A DNA stretch of 64,000 nt from Aphis gossypii (GCF_020184175.1 NC_065531.1:18559213-18623212); one strand, 5' to 3'. Positions 1 through 12,901 are shown, numbered from the stretch's first letter. Notes: generated by a model not told the origin, from the sequence alone. Made by a program: numbers and translations.

Positions 1-2280
1 CTAATGGATAAACGGAGAAACTTTAATCTGAAATATTATTCATATCCAAACAAAAACTATTGGGTAATAGTGTCTATATTTCAAATTATTTGTATGATAA
101 TATGAAAAAATCGAGATTTTCTTTAAATAAGTGTAATTTTTTTATTGTAGTGTTATCAAAACATCATATTACACATTAAATTTGTACTATTATTATGTTT
201 ATTCGTCGTTAGTTTCTCACACAGTGACATTGTGTATATAATATTACACCTCTATATAGATCGATAGAGATATTATCATAATACTCGTAATATTATATAT
301 TGCCGTATTGGTAAGTGTTATAAGCAACAAGACTACAGAAAAATTATGTACCTACAACTCTAAAATGTTTTAAGACTATATTATAAAATTATGGTGATCA
401 TCAATATAATATCATGGCTCACTCATTCCGTTGAAACCTTTTCTTACAAATTTTACGATAAAAAAAAATTGGCTTACGGATAAGTCCACCAAACAAATGA
501 CTAATTTTTTAATTTCAATATAATACTTGTTCATTCGTCATCGTGTCTTACCGTCGTATAATAACATATTAAAATTAAAGCAGTTTTCTGTTAGCGAACT
601 GATCGCATTATCGTCCTCCGTTGCACGTTCGTACTTACATCGAAAACGATTTTATTAAATTTATTTCACGACGAATCGCAGGCACATTTCAGATATTATT
701 GAGATTATATACGGTTCAGATATCGTCGTAATCATACGTACGCATATAATATATATAAATTGTATTAGTAAATAACAAACCGAAACGTGCAGTAATTCGA
801 TTTCACACTTTATCAGTTTGGTCTGTGGCCGCGCGTCCAAAAGGGTTATTTGTTTATTACATGTACGAAATAAATTAAACTAGGACCGCGTAGAGGTTAT
901 ACTAATAATTTGACCACTATGAAGTATTGAGCGAATTAACAAATAGTATAATATACGTATATCAAAGCAATCGAACGCGGCGAGATCTAAAAAAAAAATA
1001 ACGAAGATATAAAAAACAAATGATAGGTATAATTACAAGTGGATATATTAAATTATATAAATCATCATCGATATATAGTATAACCACGTTCCCGGTATCG
1101 ACCATAGCCATATACATAGATATATATCCGTGTATAAATACGTGTAACTACTAACTATATATATATAACGATCTACAATTGAGCTGATGACACCATAATC
1201 ACATCGGTACCCGTCCGGTCCGGTACAATTATCATGTCCCTAATCGGAATTATCGAGACATTAAAAACGGATGGAACGCGTTAGATTATATTCTTCTATT
1301 TTTGGAATGAAAAGAGGAGCGGTTAAAACGTAAACCCATACGACCGCCATAAGTTTTCTCTCCACAGAATTTAAAACGATCGCGCTTATATTTTTTCAAA
1401 CTGCCATACGATATGTAATTATACCTAAGTGTAAACTGCTGCAGTTGTATGTACCTAATAAGCTGTTAAATGAATATATGACTTATACATATTTATAGTG
1501 AATAAGTATAAATGAAATCCGAATTATTGTTATTAGTCTATGAAAAATAACGGTATATTATATACAAACATGACGTTATAATAATTAATATATTAGATAA
1601 AGTTAGAATGAAATTAATAAAAGCCGCTATTATGCATGTATAATATATAGGACGGCCCTATTAAAGTCGTTATAAAAAATGATAGAGAGAAACAGCTGTG
1701 GTGTATAAATTGGTAATAATGAATAAATTCTCTAAAGATCGGTGTGATGAAAACTTAAATTTTGTAAAAGATCGTCCGGGTGATAGATTTTCCGGTCTAC
1801 TTGGCTATAGACTATCGAACTTTTCTGTTATCCGTACCCTGTTCCTACTCGACATTTGATGATTATATAATGTGGTAAGATCCGAGCCCGTTTCGAAGAT
1901 TATATACGCCTACACAATGGACAATTCATCTAAAATATACGCTACGCAAAAGGGGATCGATCAAAGCAATAAATATTAATCGTATCCACCGAAAAATTTC
2001 ACTAGTAATAATAATAAAAATAATATAGTTTCATTAATGCGCTGATATAGTAGTGCGGTAGAGTAGGTTTACATTTATATTACGGTGGACTGCGGACACA
2101 AGTACGCACAACTGCTGTTCTCGCAACGGAAGACTGCGAAATGTTTAAATGTAGTTGATTACGTACTCCGTTTATTTATGATATAGGTATAATATAATAC
2201 TAATTCGAGAGCAAATTACACACAAAGAATATAATATTCCTATACTAAATTATATACAAGTCACATATACCTTTAATCGT
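1..2280. other. AT-rich noncoding spacer
   Basis: I see no credible exon here. The stretch is AT-rich with scattered ATA/TTA runs and short CpG-containing patches (for example around 820-900 and 1200-1290). A consensus-like donor (TTG followed by GTAAGT at 311) is not preceded by a convincing open frame. It is probably intergenic DNA or part of a long intron belonging to a gene that starts outside the window. Confidence 0.6.
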
Positions 2281-2300
2281 TTTTTTTCAGCCCTAAAGGC

Positions 2301-2308
2301 TATAAAAG
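2301..2308 (+). promoter_or_regulatory. TATA-box-like element upstream of the 2443 ORF
   Basis: TATAAAAG lies in a locally GC-richer context, 135 bases before the ATG at 2443. About 30 bases downstream the sequence is TTTAGACACATGG, where a transcription start would be expected, although no textbook arthropod initiator (TCAGT) is present. A pyrimidine run and CAG just before it (2281-2290) also resemble a splice acceptor, so the TATA reading is an inference. Confidence 0.3.
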
Positions 2309-2442
2309 ACTCGCGCTGACCTTAATTACTTCCTCTTTAGACACATGGTGTCGTACGCACACTCGCGATTTTTTAAGAAAAAAAGATAATAATAACGTAA
2401 ATATAAAGCGTGCACGTAATATATTATACATAATAGTAATAA

Positions 2443-2703
2443 ATGAAACGAAAAATTGTTTCCGGACGTTCGCCACGACTGGCGGCGGCGGATAACGTCA
2501 AAAATAAAGTCCGACCATGGGGGTGTGCGAGACAGGTAAAAAATAAAACGGTATTCGCGTTTGATTGCGGTGCAACGAGTTGCCGTCGAACTATAAATGG
2601 TCTTAAAATCGTTAGATCGGTATTTTACCTACGCCGCGGAGGAATGAATAACGACAAAACAAAAGACAATATCATCGTAGACGTTAAAAAAATTGCGGTC
2701 TGA
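2443..2703 (+). CDS. Candidate small basic protein, 86 aa, unknown function
   Basis: I do not recognise this protein. The ORF starts with ATG at 2443 and ends with TGA at 2701-2703. Its residue mix is balanced rather than the Tyr/Ile/Arg pattern that TATA-rich DNA gives by chance. It is rich in Lys and Arg and has three cysteines (WGCARQ near residue 28, then DCGATSC near residues 41-47). There is no signal peptide or clear membrane segment. A TATAAAAG element lies upstream and the ORF sits in a CpG-richer island between AT-rich spacers. A possible donor (ACAG followed by GTAAAA at about 2536) could make it a first exon ending in phase 0; that does not match the phase-1 entry of the exon at 8858. 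It may equally be a chance ORF in a regulatory island. Confidence 0.3.
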   Translation: MKRKIVSGRSPRLAAADNVKNKVRPWGCARQVKNKTVFAFDCGATSCRRTINGLKIVRSVFYLRRGGMNNDKTKDNIIVDVKKIAV

Positions 2704-2940
2704 CTCAGTCACTGCAGTCCTTCCGCCGTCACGTCTCTAAATTCTAATAATAAGATTACGTTTGATTTTATTCTTCTCTTGGCGATCGTATATGCAGTCA
2801 TTTTTCGAACTTTATTCGTGATATTGCAGGCGGTAGACGACGACTGAGAGGACGGCACTTATTGAGGCAACCTTTTTATGAGTACTATTGTGGTCTGTGG
2901 ATGGTTAAGGATAACAATAAGTTGACATCCAAAAACGACC

Positions 2941-4500
2941 TGAATGCAAACAAAATTTACAAATAATTCTTCAATCACATGAACATTTTGTACGTATTAA
3001 ATGTAAACTATTCGTATTTTACGAGTAATTTCAGTTAATAACTCATTAGATAAAACCCGAATTTCATGTAAAATAAAATATTTAATAATTTGTAATTTAA
3101 AAAATCCCATCTACTTTTGACTTTAATTTAATTTAATAGATGTAAATTAATAAAAAAAAATTAATTATAATGTATTTATTTTATTTTTAATATCATATTA
3201 TTTTAATCATTTCCACGAAAATTACAGAATTATAGTAAAAAAAAATTCATAAAATTCAATTTTCTAAAAGTCATACCTGTATAATTAAAAAAAATATATA
3301 TTTTATTCGTTAATTTATATTAAATCATTTTTCCCGTAAAATGTTTTCTCTATTTTATAACAACATTAATAAAAGTCTTGTATATTTCATCATTTAGTAT
3401 TAACTATTATTAATATTGTGTAGTGACTATTTATTTGAGATGTTCGGGCGATAAGTGGATCATAAAATTCATAATCTATAAAGCTCTGTAGACCGCGTTA
3501 TCCAACTTGGCAAAGTTTCATTAAATGTTGACGTCAACGTATGATTTTTTGTGTAAGAAAAAAATATGTTATGTCATATTATAGTGGAAATCCGCAATCG
3601 CATTTCATCCGTGACATATATGTTTAGAAAACTACGAGAGCTTGCCGCAGACGATTTTCGAGATTTCGTTGCTTGGCAGTAATTTTACAGGACTTATCAT
3701 ATTATAGAATAATGCAGATATGTATTATTCATGTATAATAATATAGATACTCTACTTTATTATGTATTATAATGATACAGATGTACTTACTCTTGATATA
3801 TATTACGATGTACAATTACATATATTAAAGCATGCGCCAGCTGTTAAAACGTTTCGATTTTTTAATAAAACACGCATGGCCGTCCAATATTATATATGTT
3901 ATTACTGCACCCCGCCATAATTGGACACAATAAACAAATATAATAACGAAATGTAGTAGTGTAGAAATTATCGTTCTAGATGTACAAAGAAACAATAACA
4001 CACCGCCTGATATTAAACTAAATTTGCACCCTAAATTATTTTATCTACTTAGCCCCTAATGTTGTTACAGGCTATACAATAAATTACGAAATTTGAAATA
4101 TAAGTTTTTACATTTTAAATTATAATTTTGGAAAATCAGTTGTGTCCATTATCTCATACGACTTGAGTAAATACTAAATGAGTACTAAATCACTGACCCT
4201 CAATTTCAAATCACCAGATGACATGAATTCTAAAGAGAGTTATCATATAGTTAGTTATAGGTTACGGTTAACGTATTCACCCATGAATAATTATTTATTT
4301 TATATCAATAAATAATATGATAGTTATATTTTGCGTTCCTCTAAAATCTGAATTACCTATATACTCATTCGTGTAGATATGAACGATATAACTATAGATG
4401 TTCAAGTGTACCTATGTATTCTTTAAAATACTTATTTTTATTAACAAAACATTCAACTGCTATTATTGAATGCTCCCAAATTTGAAGTATTATTGGCCCC
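2941..4500. other. AT-rich spacer with one CRE-like palindrome
   Basis: This stretch is very AT-rich, especially 3040-3420, with poly-A and poly-T runs and no exon-like segment. The only feature I would mark is the perfect palindrome TTGACGTCAA at 3528-3537. Confidence 0.55.
3528..3537. promoter_or_regulatory. CRE-like site TTGACGTCAA
   Basis: The ten-base perfect palindrome contains TGACGTCA, the full cAMP-response element bound by CREB/ATF-type bZIP factors. A full site is uncommon by chance in DNA this AT-rich. There is no neighbouring promoter that I can identify, so function is only inferred. Confidence 0.25.
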
Positions 4501-4843
4501 GCGACAAGAGCCCTCTTGCCAAGCTACGGCATTGGGTTTACTGTGCAATGTGCGTATACGATGGGTACTTTGAAAAATATCGTATGTGCGAGGAACAATG
4601 ATATCGTGCACGCGGATGACGTTTGCGCACAAATAATAATAATCATAATAGCTGTATAGTATGAAGCTGTCCGTAGAGTGCCTGCTGTCATCAACACCCC
4701 AAGTGCGGAAATGACGGAGGAGAAGGGGTTGTTGTCGAGTGCGTGCGCGTTATATAGGGGTTGAAATATATATACATATACATACGATAGTGAATTAATT
4801 GCGCGGCTCTCGCAACGCGTGTTTGAGCATTTTCCGTGGACCG

Positions 4844-4932
4844 TTAATGCGAATGCCCTACAGCGGCGGACGCGTTGCACGGTCGCCTATTATCTTGTCC
4901 GAATTTTCGTCCTGCGTTATCGCCGTCGTTTG
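4844..4932 (-). CDS. Weak candidate terminal exon (- strand)
   Basis: On the - strand, a pyrimidine-containing stretch ending in ACGCAG precedes 4932. In phase 1 the following 89 nt read 28 codons and a TAA; the reading begins NDGDNAGRKFGQDNRRPCNA. A second frame is also open (TTAITQDENSDKIIGDR, ending at 4858) and continues an upstream ATG-started 72-codon ORF (4858-5076). Because two frames are open in this CpG-rich island, the evidence is weak. No partner donor was found. Confidence 0.15.
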
Positions 4933-5100
4933 CTGCGTGTATAAAACATGACTATGAAGAATTCGAGACAAAGAACAAAAATACATCGAAAACCCAAAAA
5001 TTTTATAAATTTGTATGGTTTTTTTTTCTAACGCCATCAATGCGTGGATAAACTTAAGCCCTATACCGTGATACATATTATTACGAATCGTGCACCATTT

Positions 5101-7960
5101 TCGAGTTTTATATCCATAAATATGTATTAAAATTATCGCTGATGCTACTGCAAACCATCGTAGAAACGTACCTATATATTTAAACAGCAGTATATATATA
5201 TATATATATATATATAAGAGCTTCGCATATTTTACATAATATTATTATATAGGTGGGTGTGGAGTGGAATGCTCTCGTAGGCCTAGAGTGGTTTGGAGAG
5301 GATAATGGCCCGCGAGTGACCCTTATATTATATTGCAGAATTTATATATAGTATAATATACAGAGATACGTATGATATAGACCCCTTCTATCTCGAAACT
5401 TTTCGGACTACGCGTCAAAATTCAGTAACGGAAGATTCTCCAGTAACAATAATTATTATAATCCCCTTATCTTCCCGGCACAGTGGTTTGTACGTTTCGA
5501 CGGAATTCTCGTATTTTCAAACAATAGAAACGCCACCCGAATATATTGTTATTAAGATTGTCACTTTGATCCTTGGCTTACCTACGTGGCCAATGCCAAT
5601 TCAAAGTGTCGACTGAGCATAAAACGTAATTACGAGTGTATACTGTATATATATATTATGTGCTTATATACAAACTATGTGAACCGTTTCAAATTATATA
5701 TTTCCCTGTAACATAATATGGTAGATAGGTACAGTATAATATTATGCTGTAGCACTGTATAGAAGCCTATTATTATAACGAATATAATACCAAAATGAAA
5801 ATTTAGTTTAAATCTACATATTGTTATAATGGTGTTTTTGTTTTATTTCCAGTAAATGTATATATGCATTTTGTTTTCATTAATTTATCAACAAACATAC
5901 ATGAAAAAAAAATATTGAATATAAAATAAATTAAAATTAAATACTGAGTACTTACCCTATTTTTTGTAATAATTCCAAATAATTAAAAACATATTTTAAA
6001 TTTGTTAGAGTTTTATAAAAATTATAATCGACGAAAAATATTTTTCATTACATTATATATAGGTAATAAATACCTAGTCACTATTTTTTATTGTCTTCTT
6101 TTTATTAACCTAACCTTTGTCATTTTATTATTTTATTTTAAAACCAACTAATAACTATAATATATTCACAAAGTTTCCTTTGGTTTTGGATAAAAATTCA
6201 AAAATTGTGTTAATATTATTACTATATAGGTACCTTGCTAAAATCACCTCAACAAAAATTCTTGTAAAAAGCCAATTGTTATTTTGACAATAATATTCTA
6301 TGTGTATACCTTATTACACAGCACTTATACACTTTCATTATAAACTCAATGAAATAAAAATTAGCAGTCCGTATAAAGCGAGTAGACGATAAAACAATTT
6401 TGTGTGTATAAAACAACAGAATAATTAACTAATAATATAAGAACTGCGAGTTTTGGCCGAGTGACAATTTATTCCTCCGCTCTAATCGTGGACTGTTGGA
6501 TAATATATTATTATTTATATCATTATTACAATATCCGAACGCACACACCGAATACCGATTGTGTGCTCACTGGGAAAGATTTATGGACCGGGGAGAATAT
6601 TACCAACGAAATATGTGTTTTCTTAAGTCGCGCGTAGACCATAAATTTAACTAAAAAAAAAAAAAAGGTCTGTGTATACAGTATGAAAAGTTAGCACAAG
6701 CAGTTAATACAACAAACGCCGCCACGCGTAGTTCGGAGAACGGTTTATTTCCTTTGGCGGTTTGTGTGCGGGCACAAAATTATAATAAAACGTTTTCTCC
6801 AAGCTCTCGCGCCAGTGTACCTATAGGTATTTATGATTTCAACGGAATAGTACTACATAATAACACAGCCGACTTAAAATTCAAAAAGAGAACACATCTG
6901 CACGTTTATATAACGCTTGTAATATAGTGAGTTGTTTTCACGACGTCGACACGCGCTCAATATATAATACATAATAATAATATGGTAGCATAATAATATT
7001 GTAATATAAATACGCGTTTACTCGACGACGAAATAACAAGTATATTAAATTATACGCGGTAAGTATATCATTTATATTTTCAGAATTTCTGTGTACGGTT
7101 TTCGGGAAAATAATAAGTCGGGAGGGTGGGTTCGAGACTGATTAAAGTTCACAAAATGTCTGTCTTTATCTAAGTATATTGATTTATATTGTAAAGCAGA
7201 CACCTCGAGTGAAATCGATTTTTTTTAAAACGGTTTACCGACTAACATAATATACGTATTATACATATTATAATATAATTTATAAAACTATTGCCATATT
7301 TCTCGATGGTGGCTTTTGCAAAGCGGACTATGGTGATTATTTTAATATCGAACACTATAGATTACTGATTCGTAAAGAAGATAAGTTTTTGGCAATTTTA
7401 ATTTTGGAAAACATAAAATAAATACAATTGATTTTATTATTTAATGTTTCGTGCTCAGATGGTTCGCCCTTTTATTTTGACGATCCGTCTCCAGTGAAAG
7501 GATATTAATTTTTGATTTTCAAAAGATATAAAATGATTTTAATTTCATAATCTGAAGCTAAAAACTGCTGCAAAATTTCTGATGTATAAATCGATTATAT
7601 TTTAATAGTTTAACTTTATAATGAAAAAAAAAATAAGCAATACATAAAATGTTTGGAAGCCGTTAAATCTTCTCAAAAATAAAACATCAATACAATTTAA
7701 TACTTATCAAAATAATGCTTACAGTCAACAAAACCATTTTGTATATATTATATCTATACATACCATAGACCGAAATAATTTATGGACGGCGCCTGTCGAC
7801 TTTTCACGAACGTGCAGTCAATTAAATCGACATTGCCTTCGATTATTAATATATTTTTTCCGTCCGTACGACGTACGAGTATACATATATCTTCCGGCAG
7901 CGGTCAAAAAGCCCATTGAGAAATGTTTTTTTATTTTAATTTCTGCATGGAGAAAAATCG
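5101..7960. other. AT-rich spacer
   Basis: I see no convincing exon. The tract includes a TA microsatellite at 5191-5217 and a very AT-rich block at 5800-6400. A mixed block at 6430-6800 holds no good splice pairs. A strong donor-like CGCGGTAAGTAT lies at 7059 and an acceptor-like ATATTTTCAG at about 7080, but they are only about 30 bases apart, too close to bound an intron. Confidence 0.55.
5191..5217. repeat. (TA)n microsatellite
   Basis: Thirteen uninterrupted TA units. Similar shorter TA runs recur through the window, for example near 24304, 40960 and 52155. Confidence 0.9.
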
Positions 7961-7971
7961 ATTTAGGTGTA

Positions 7972-8126
7972 ACATACAGAGTGATTCAATAAAGGAAAGT
8001 ACTCATTTAGTCTAAATAGAATTCAAATTACCTATCTAAAGAAAAAATATACCCTTCCAAAGACTGTACTGATACTTTCGAAAAAAAAATTAGCTATTAT
8101 ATACTTAAAATAATCACCCCGTATGT
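7972..8126. mobile_element. Small MITE-like element with imperfect terminal inverted repeats
   Basis: The left end reads ACATACAGAGTGATTCAAT. The reverse complement of the right end reads ACATACGGGGTGATTATT. The first 14 bases agree at 12 positions, separated by 155 bp in all, with no coding capacity inside. Ends of the type ACAG(G/A)GTGATTCA recur in insect genomes as termini of short nonautonomous DNA elements. The flanking bases are A/T and I could not define a clean target-site duplication, so the superfamily is open. Confidence 0.45.
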
Positions 8127-8309
8127 ATAATATTACTGAATTAGGTATTTTTTTTAAGTTTTCGACATATTATTATATCTATAGGTTCCTCAACTCACTT
8201 GTCGATAAAACCGCAGTCCTCGGCCGTGGAATAACAAGACCGATATTACTTGAAACGCATAAATCAATTTCGTCGGGATTTCTTCTCTTCCATCCATCAC
8301 GCTCTTCTA

Positions 8310-8555
8310 ATGTACCCCTCTATTGACATCTTGTCGTGGAAGACGATCGAAATATCTTTTGAACCAGAGTCTCGATCCTGTCTCCGACAACTCTCACTAT
8401 GGTCTTCAACCCCCCTCATTGCAGTCGGTCGCGTACTCTGTATATATTATATATTGTATTCTTACAGAGTAAACACTACGGAGAGATTCGGCCGCGCCGC
8501 CCGCGGATGGCGTATGGGAAACGAAACAGACGGCCTTTATTCTGATCGTCTCTAA
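8310..8555 (+). CDS. Candidate small ORF, 81 aa, possible membrane segment
   Basis: I do not recognise it. From the ATG at 8310 the frame stays open for 81 codons to TAA, in a CpG-rich island. It opens MYPSIDILSWKTIEISFEPE, has a hydrophobic stretch (WSSTPLIAVGRVLCIYYILY, about residues 31-50) and a polar tail (RMGNETDGLYSDRL). The frame is open further upstream without an ATG. An overlapping frame (8123-8326, 67 aa, ATG start, containing LVDKTAVLGRGITRPILLET) is equally protein-like. Two good-looking frames overlapping on one strand suggest composition-driven openness. It lies 300 bp before the gene X exon at 8858, but no splice junction linking them was found. Confidence 0.25.
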   Translation: MYPSIDILSWKTIEISFEPESRSCLRQLSLWSSTPLIAVGRVLCIYYILYSYRVNTTERFGRAARGWRMGNETDGLYSDRL

Positions 8556-8857
8556 TATCTCCACATATATTACTTGATATTATTGTATAATAATACTGTC
8601 CAGACTTCGACATTTCCTGGAAAAATAACAATTTTGAGTGAGTGAGGAAAATTGGGTGGAACTCAAAATCAACATATTGTATAGAATCATGTATAGATGT
8701 TTATATTTGGCGTTCTTTTATACTAAACTACGATAATAAAAATAATATTATTATATACACGTTTGTAGTGTCCGCATAATATTATACACTCGCGTAGTTA
8801 CGTCTCCGTGTAGTTTATTTAGGTATTTGTGTTGTTTGTTTATTGTTCGGTTTTTAG

Positions 8858-8917
8858 CGTCATCGGCAGAAGGCTCAGGCTCTCTCAAAGTAGACAATCC
8901 AAACACCGATTTCTACG
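8858..8917 (+). CDS. Gene X internal coding exon, 60 nt, phase 1 to phase 1
   Basis: The exon is bounded by a strong acceptor (TTTGTTTATTGTTCGGTTTTTAG) and a consensus donor (ACG followed by GTATGT). It is exactly 60 nt, with two bases completing an incoming codon, 19 codons, and one base left over. The reading is SSAEGSGSLKVDNPNTDFY. A second frame is also open, but the phase-1 frame has the more protein-like residue mix. Symmetrical phase-1 exons are typical of extracellular proteins. The acidic-SGS core (EGSGS) resembles glycosaminoglycan-attachment sites of proteoglycans and is otherwise a flexible linker. The exit phase matches the acceptor at 24718, 15.8 kb downstream. The upstream exon was not found in the window. 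I cannot name the family. Confidence 0.6.
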
Positions 8918-11900
8918 GTATGTAAATTAGAATATCGATTAAATTAATTATAATTTTATCAGTTCAAGGCATAATATACGAACTTAAATACTGCGTATGC
9001 ATGTAATATAATATTGCATACTATTTTAAACGTTAGTTTAAAAAAAAAAAAATATGCATTTTCCCAAACATAATCGCCTAATGTGCTCGCACACTTATCA
9101 TTAAAAGTGAGTTATAATGCGTATAATATAATTACATAATATACCAATTATAATATTATATGCCAAATATTTCGGTGGACGTAAATTTTACCGAGGCCAG
9201 TTTGATAAGTCTATCATACATAATTATGTATTGTATATGTATAGATGAATATTTTATGAAAAAGAAAGTCTCTACTGTATATGATGTATTGACAGCTTTG
9301 GATATAATAATGATAAAAATAAAAACATTAAGTGGTTTTTTTCGAAAACATTAAGCCGACCCAACCCTATCCTATATGTATATATAATGTATGATACATA
9401 ATAATCCGGGTAAGTAAACCTGGTTCAATTTCGACATTTAAAAAATAATTATTTCGTATTTATAATATAATGCTACGTACGTATGTTTACAAGGACCTCA
9501 AGATAAGCGGATAAAATGCGATAAATTACGATACGCTGGAGAAACTTTATAATTATTAAATGCTAACGGTATATCGTTTATAATAATTTTTAATATATTA
9601 TAGTAAGACGGACAGCGTGTCTCGCAGCGACTGTCCCCGATGAAAACTTTTTTTGGGTAATTAATAATAATGGAATAGGATTTGTTGGACGATTATCATT
9701 ACCTATATAACCTATATATATACATCATAAATCGTATAATTTATTAAAGGGCATATTATAATACAACCTTAATTATAATTTGTAGCTTAAAGCTGTCTTA
9801 TATATTTACTATTGTTGTGTCAATCAAACATATATTAATTCATAAATGCATTTAGGTACCTAAATAATTCTTCAGTACATTTTTTTTTCAACGAGAGACA
9901 GTAAATATTAAGTAAATAAGTCGCCGCTTAAAAGTCAATACCTACATTTTTGAAAAAGTTAATAATATTATATTTTTACTATGATAATAATGCTTTATTG
10001 TTGTACTGAAAAAGCTCAATTTAAAAAAAGTGAATTTCGAAATTATTGTTGTTATATATTTTAGTACGATAAGTTCCAACCGTTCGTATAATATATTAAA
10101 AATTAATATAATATTATGTCACGTAGATAATTGGTTATTAGGATCGTAGGTCTTTGCGTTTAACATTATTGTTCTATCGTCAATATTTATTTTTCTTACT
10201 TGTATTATAGTCTGTATAGGTACCTAATTAAAATTGTTTTACAACTACTTCTGATTACTGAACTACACGGTGCAGTATAATACATAATGCTGTTTATTGT
10301 TGTATTATAATCGCACATGAGCGTACATAATATAATAATAATATTATTTCGTATTATGTTAATGGGATAATAATGTCGTCGTTTGGGTAAAGACTAGGAC
10401 ATCGGTTTTGCCCCTGGGACGGACGCGTGCCCCGTCGCAAAAACACAACGCGCCAATTAAATAATTATATGATTGTAATTTTGTTGAAATATATTTTATT
10501 CATTTCGCGATTTTTATCTAATTTAATACGAACCGTCGATTATTTATCACCGACCGCGGCCCGTAGGTATGTAGACATATACATAGAACGGCGTATAACA
10601 TTTACATATAATTACAATGAATTATTTTCGAACAAATTTCTATGTAAATTCAAACCATAAATTTATAGGTACCTAAATGTGTATTGTCGTTACTTCGTGA
10701 AAAACTCATTGAATGCGTAATGGGACCTTTGCCCGCCGTCCGTTCCTCTCAGGCGCTGTGCAAACTTTAATATGCATAATATATATTATTATAAACACCC
10801 AAGTACTTTTATACACCTATATAATATATATATAAACTAAAAAGGTTCTAAGTATTTACATCACACGCAACGCAACATTTTCTGTAATGTTGAGTATATT
10901 TAACTAACCAATTTTATTACGATTGTCACGCGCAAATAAAGTGGCCATTAGATATATTTGGTAAAAATTGTATTAAAAAAAAAAAATTAAAATCTACGTT
11001 TGACTATTACATCTATATGATATAACATTAAAAAATCGCCTTTTAATCATGTACAGTAATGGTTCTCAATTTTTTTATATCCAATAATTACACCTATAAT
11101 AATAAATACACAATGTTTTAAAATTTTCACGTACCACTCGAAAGTGATGATAAACCTAATAACTTTTCCTTTTTTTAGATTATCCATAAATGTATAAACA
11201 GGTTATTAATATGTGAATATATTTACTAATTTTAGTTACGTAGTTTCGATTAGAAACTAAATAATTATTAAATATATGTGCAATAAAAGAATTATCTAAT
11301 ATTGATTTTTTTACTAAAAATTGTTATTTTTATTATTATGATTTTTAAAGTTAAGATTAATTCCAATTCAATTTTTCTCAAACTAACATTTATTAAATTA
11401 CCACATAATGAGCTTTTTGCTTTCCACTGCGAATCAATAATGTATAGACTATTAAAGAAATATTTTACTTATAATAATGACTCAACATAATATTTTAAAA
11501 ATAAATAAGGCACACGTTTTAAAAATGTCTTGGCATTCAATTTAGTCAAATAATAATAACATGCAGAGCTGTAAAATTCCAATAATTATAGAAAATTTCA
11601 CATCAAGTTGTTGATTTTACAAATGTCTTAGGTAAAAAAAAATAATTTTATAGATACAAAAAATACCATACATTATTTATTTTCTAAAATACGATAGTCT
11701 TAAAGGAGGAAAAAACAATAGATATACCTAAAACCCTCGCTATATGATTCGACGTACGCAAAACCATACAATTTAACATCGTTCAAGCTGTGCTGCTCCG
11801 CGAGAATAACGTTATTACCATCATTATTATTACGACACAATAACATCCGTATAAAAAGCGCTTATAATTATTTTATTATTAAAATCAAACGACTCGGCCG

Positions 11901-12873
11901 CACACGTGCGTTTAATTTACGTTACATACATGTTTTCAATTGATCATAAAATCCACTTACGATCTCGTCTGTATTCAGTCGATTCAATTTCTCGTCCCCG
12001 CCGCACAATCGAATTCGATTGACCAGTCAATTTATTGTTGTCCACAGACGGCGGAAATGAGCTTATTAATATTTTGCTTTTATATCACGATAATAATATT
12101 ATAATATGTGCTTTAGACGTAACAATCGTCGCATTACTCGACAATGGCAGTAAATTAACATTTTTGTGTACACGCTACACCTAATTCAAGTCGTATAAGC
12201 GGTGCTCGACATTTAGGTTGTGCGTCAGTAGTACCTACAATATTATATTGTTGTATACGCTTTATGGAACGGAAGCAATAAACGCATACGACGCATACGT
12301 ATATTACTATTATTATTATTATGAGTTAATGGAAACGGGTTATATGAAACTATACCATAATATATATATTATAATACACCTATACGCGTTAAATACGTAT
12401 GTAGAGATCCATAAGTATATCGTATCTATGATAACTAAGATATATTATGAAAAGGTAGTGCAGCGTGTCAGCGGCGTCTGAAGGGAAAAAAAATCGTAAA
12501 ACGACGGAACACACGTAGGTATACTTATTATTATTGTACGAATGAAAAGATACGGACAATGTCGAATATACATAATATTATATTATATATTATGTACATA
12601 TATATAGTGCATCGATCAGAGGAGTGGCGGTTGTCTACGGCCAGAACGGCGATATTGTTGTTAAGTGATGAATGCACGTATTCCCACTATAACCGAGAAT
12701 TCAGTATCTTATTTATGTATGTAGGTACACGCCGAGATAGGAAGATAAACTTGGACCTATTATAGTTGTCGGCTGCAGAGTATTATGTACTATAAATACA
12801 TAAACATCCATACGGACTTATTTTTTTTTACTCGTCTTATTTAAACATAATTGTACTTACAGTCTGTATATTG

Positions 12874-12901
12874 TATTATTATTATTATTATTATTATTAT
12901 T
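12874..12901. repeat. (TTA)n microsatellite
   Basis: About nine TAT/TTA units. On the - strand it produces an apparent poly-Asn tract, a coding artefact. Confidence 0.9.

Noticed and set aside
7120..7145. tRNA T-arm-like GGGTTCGAGACT
   Set aside because: The flanking bases cannot form the T stem and no anticodon or acceptor arm is present at the right distance.
10211..10219. 9-nt microexon between a strong acceptor and GTACCT
   Set aside because: The donor is part of the dispersed TAGGTACCTA motif, and nine bases carry no coding evidence.
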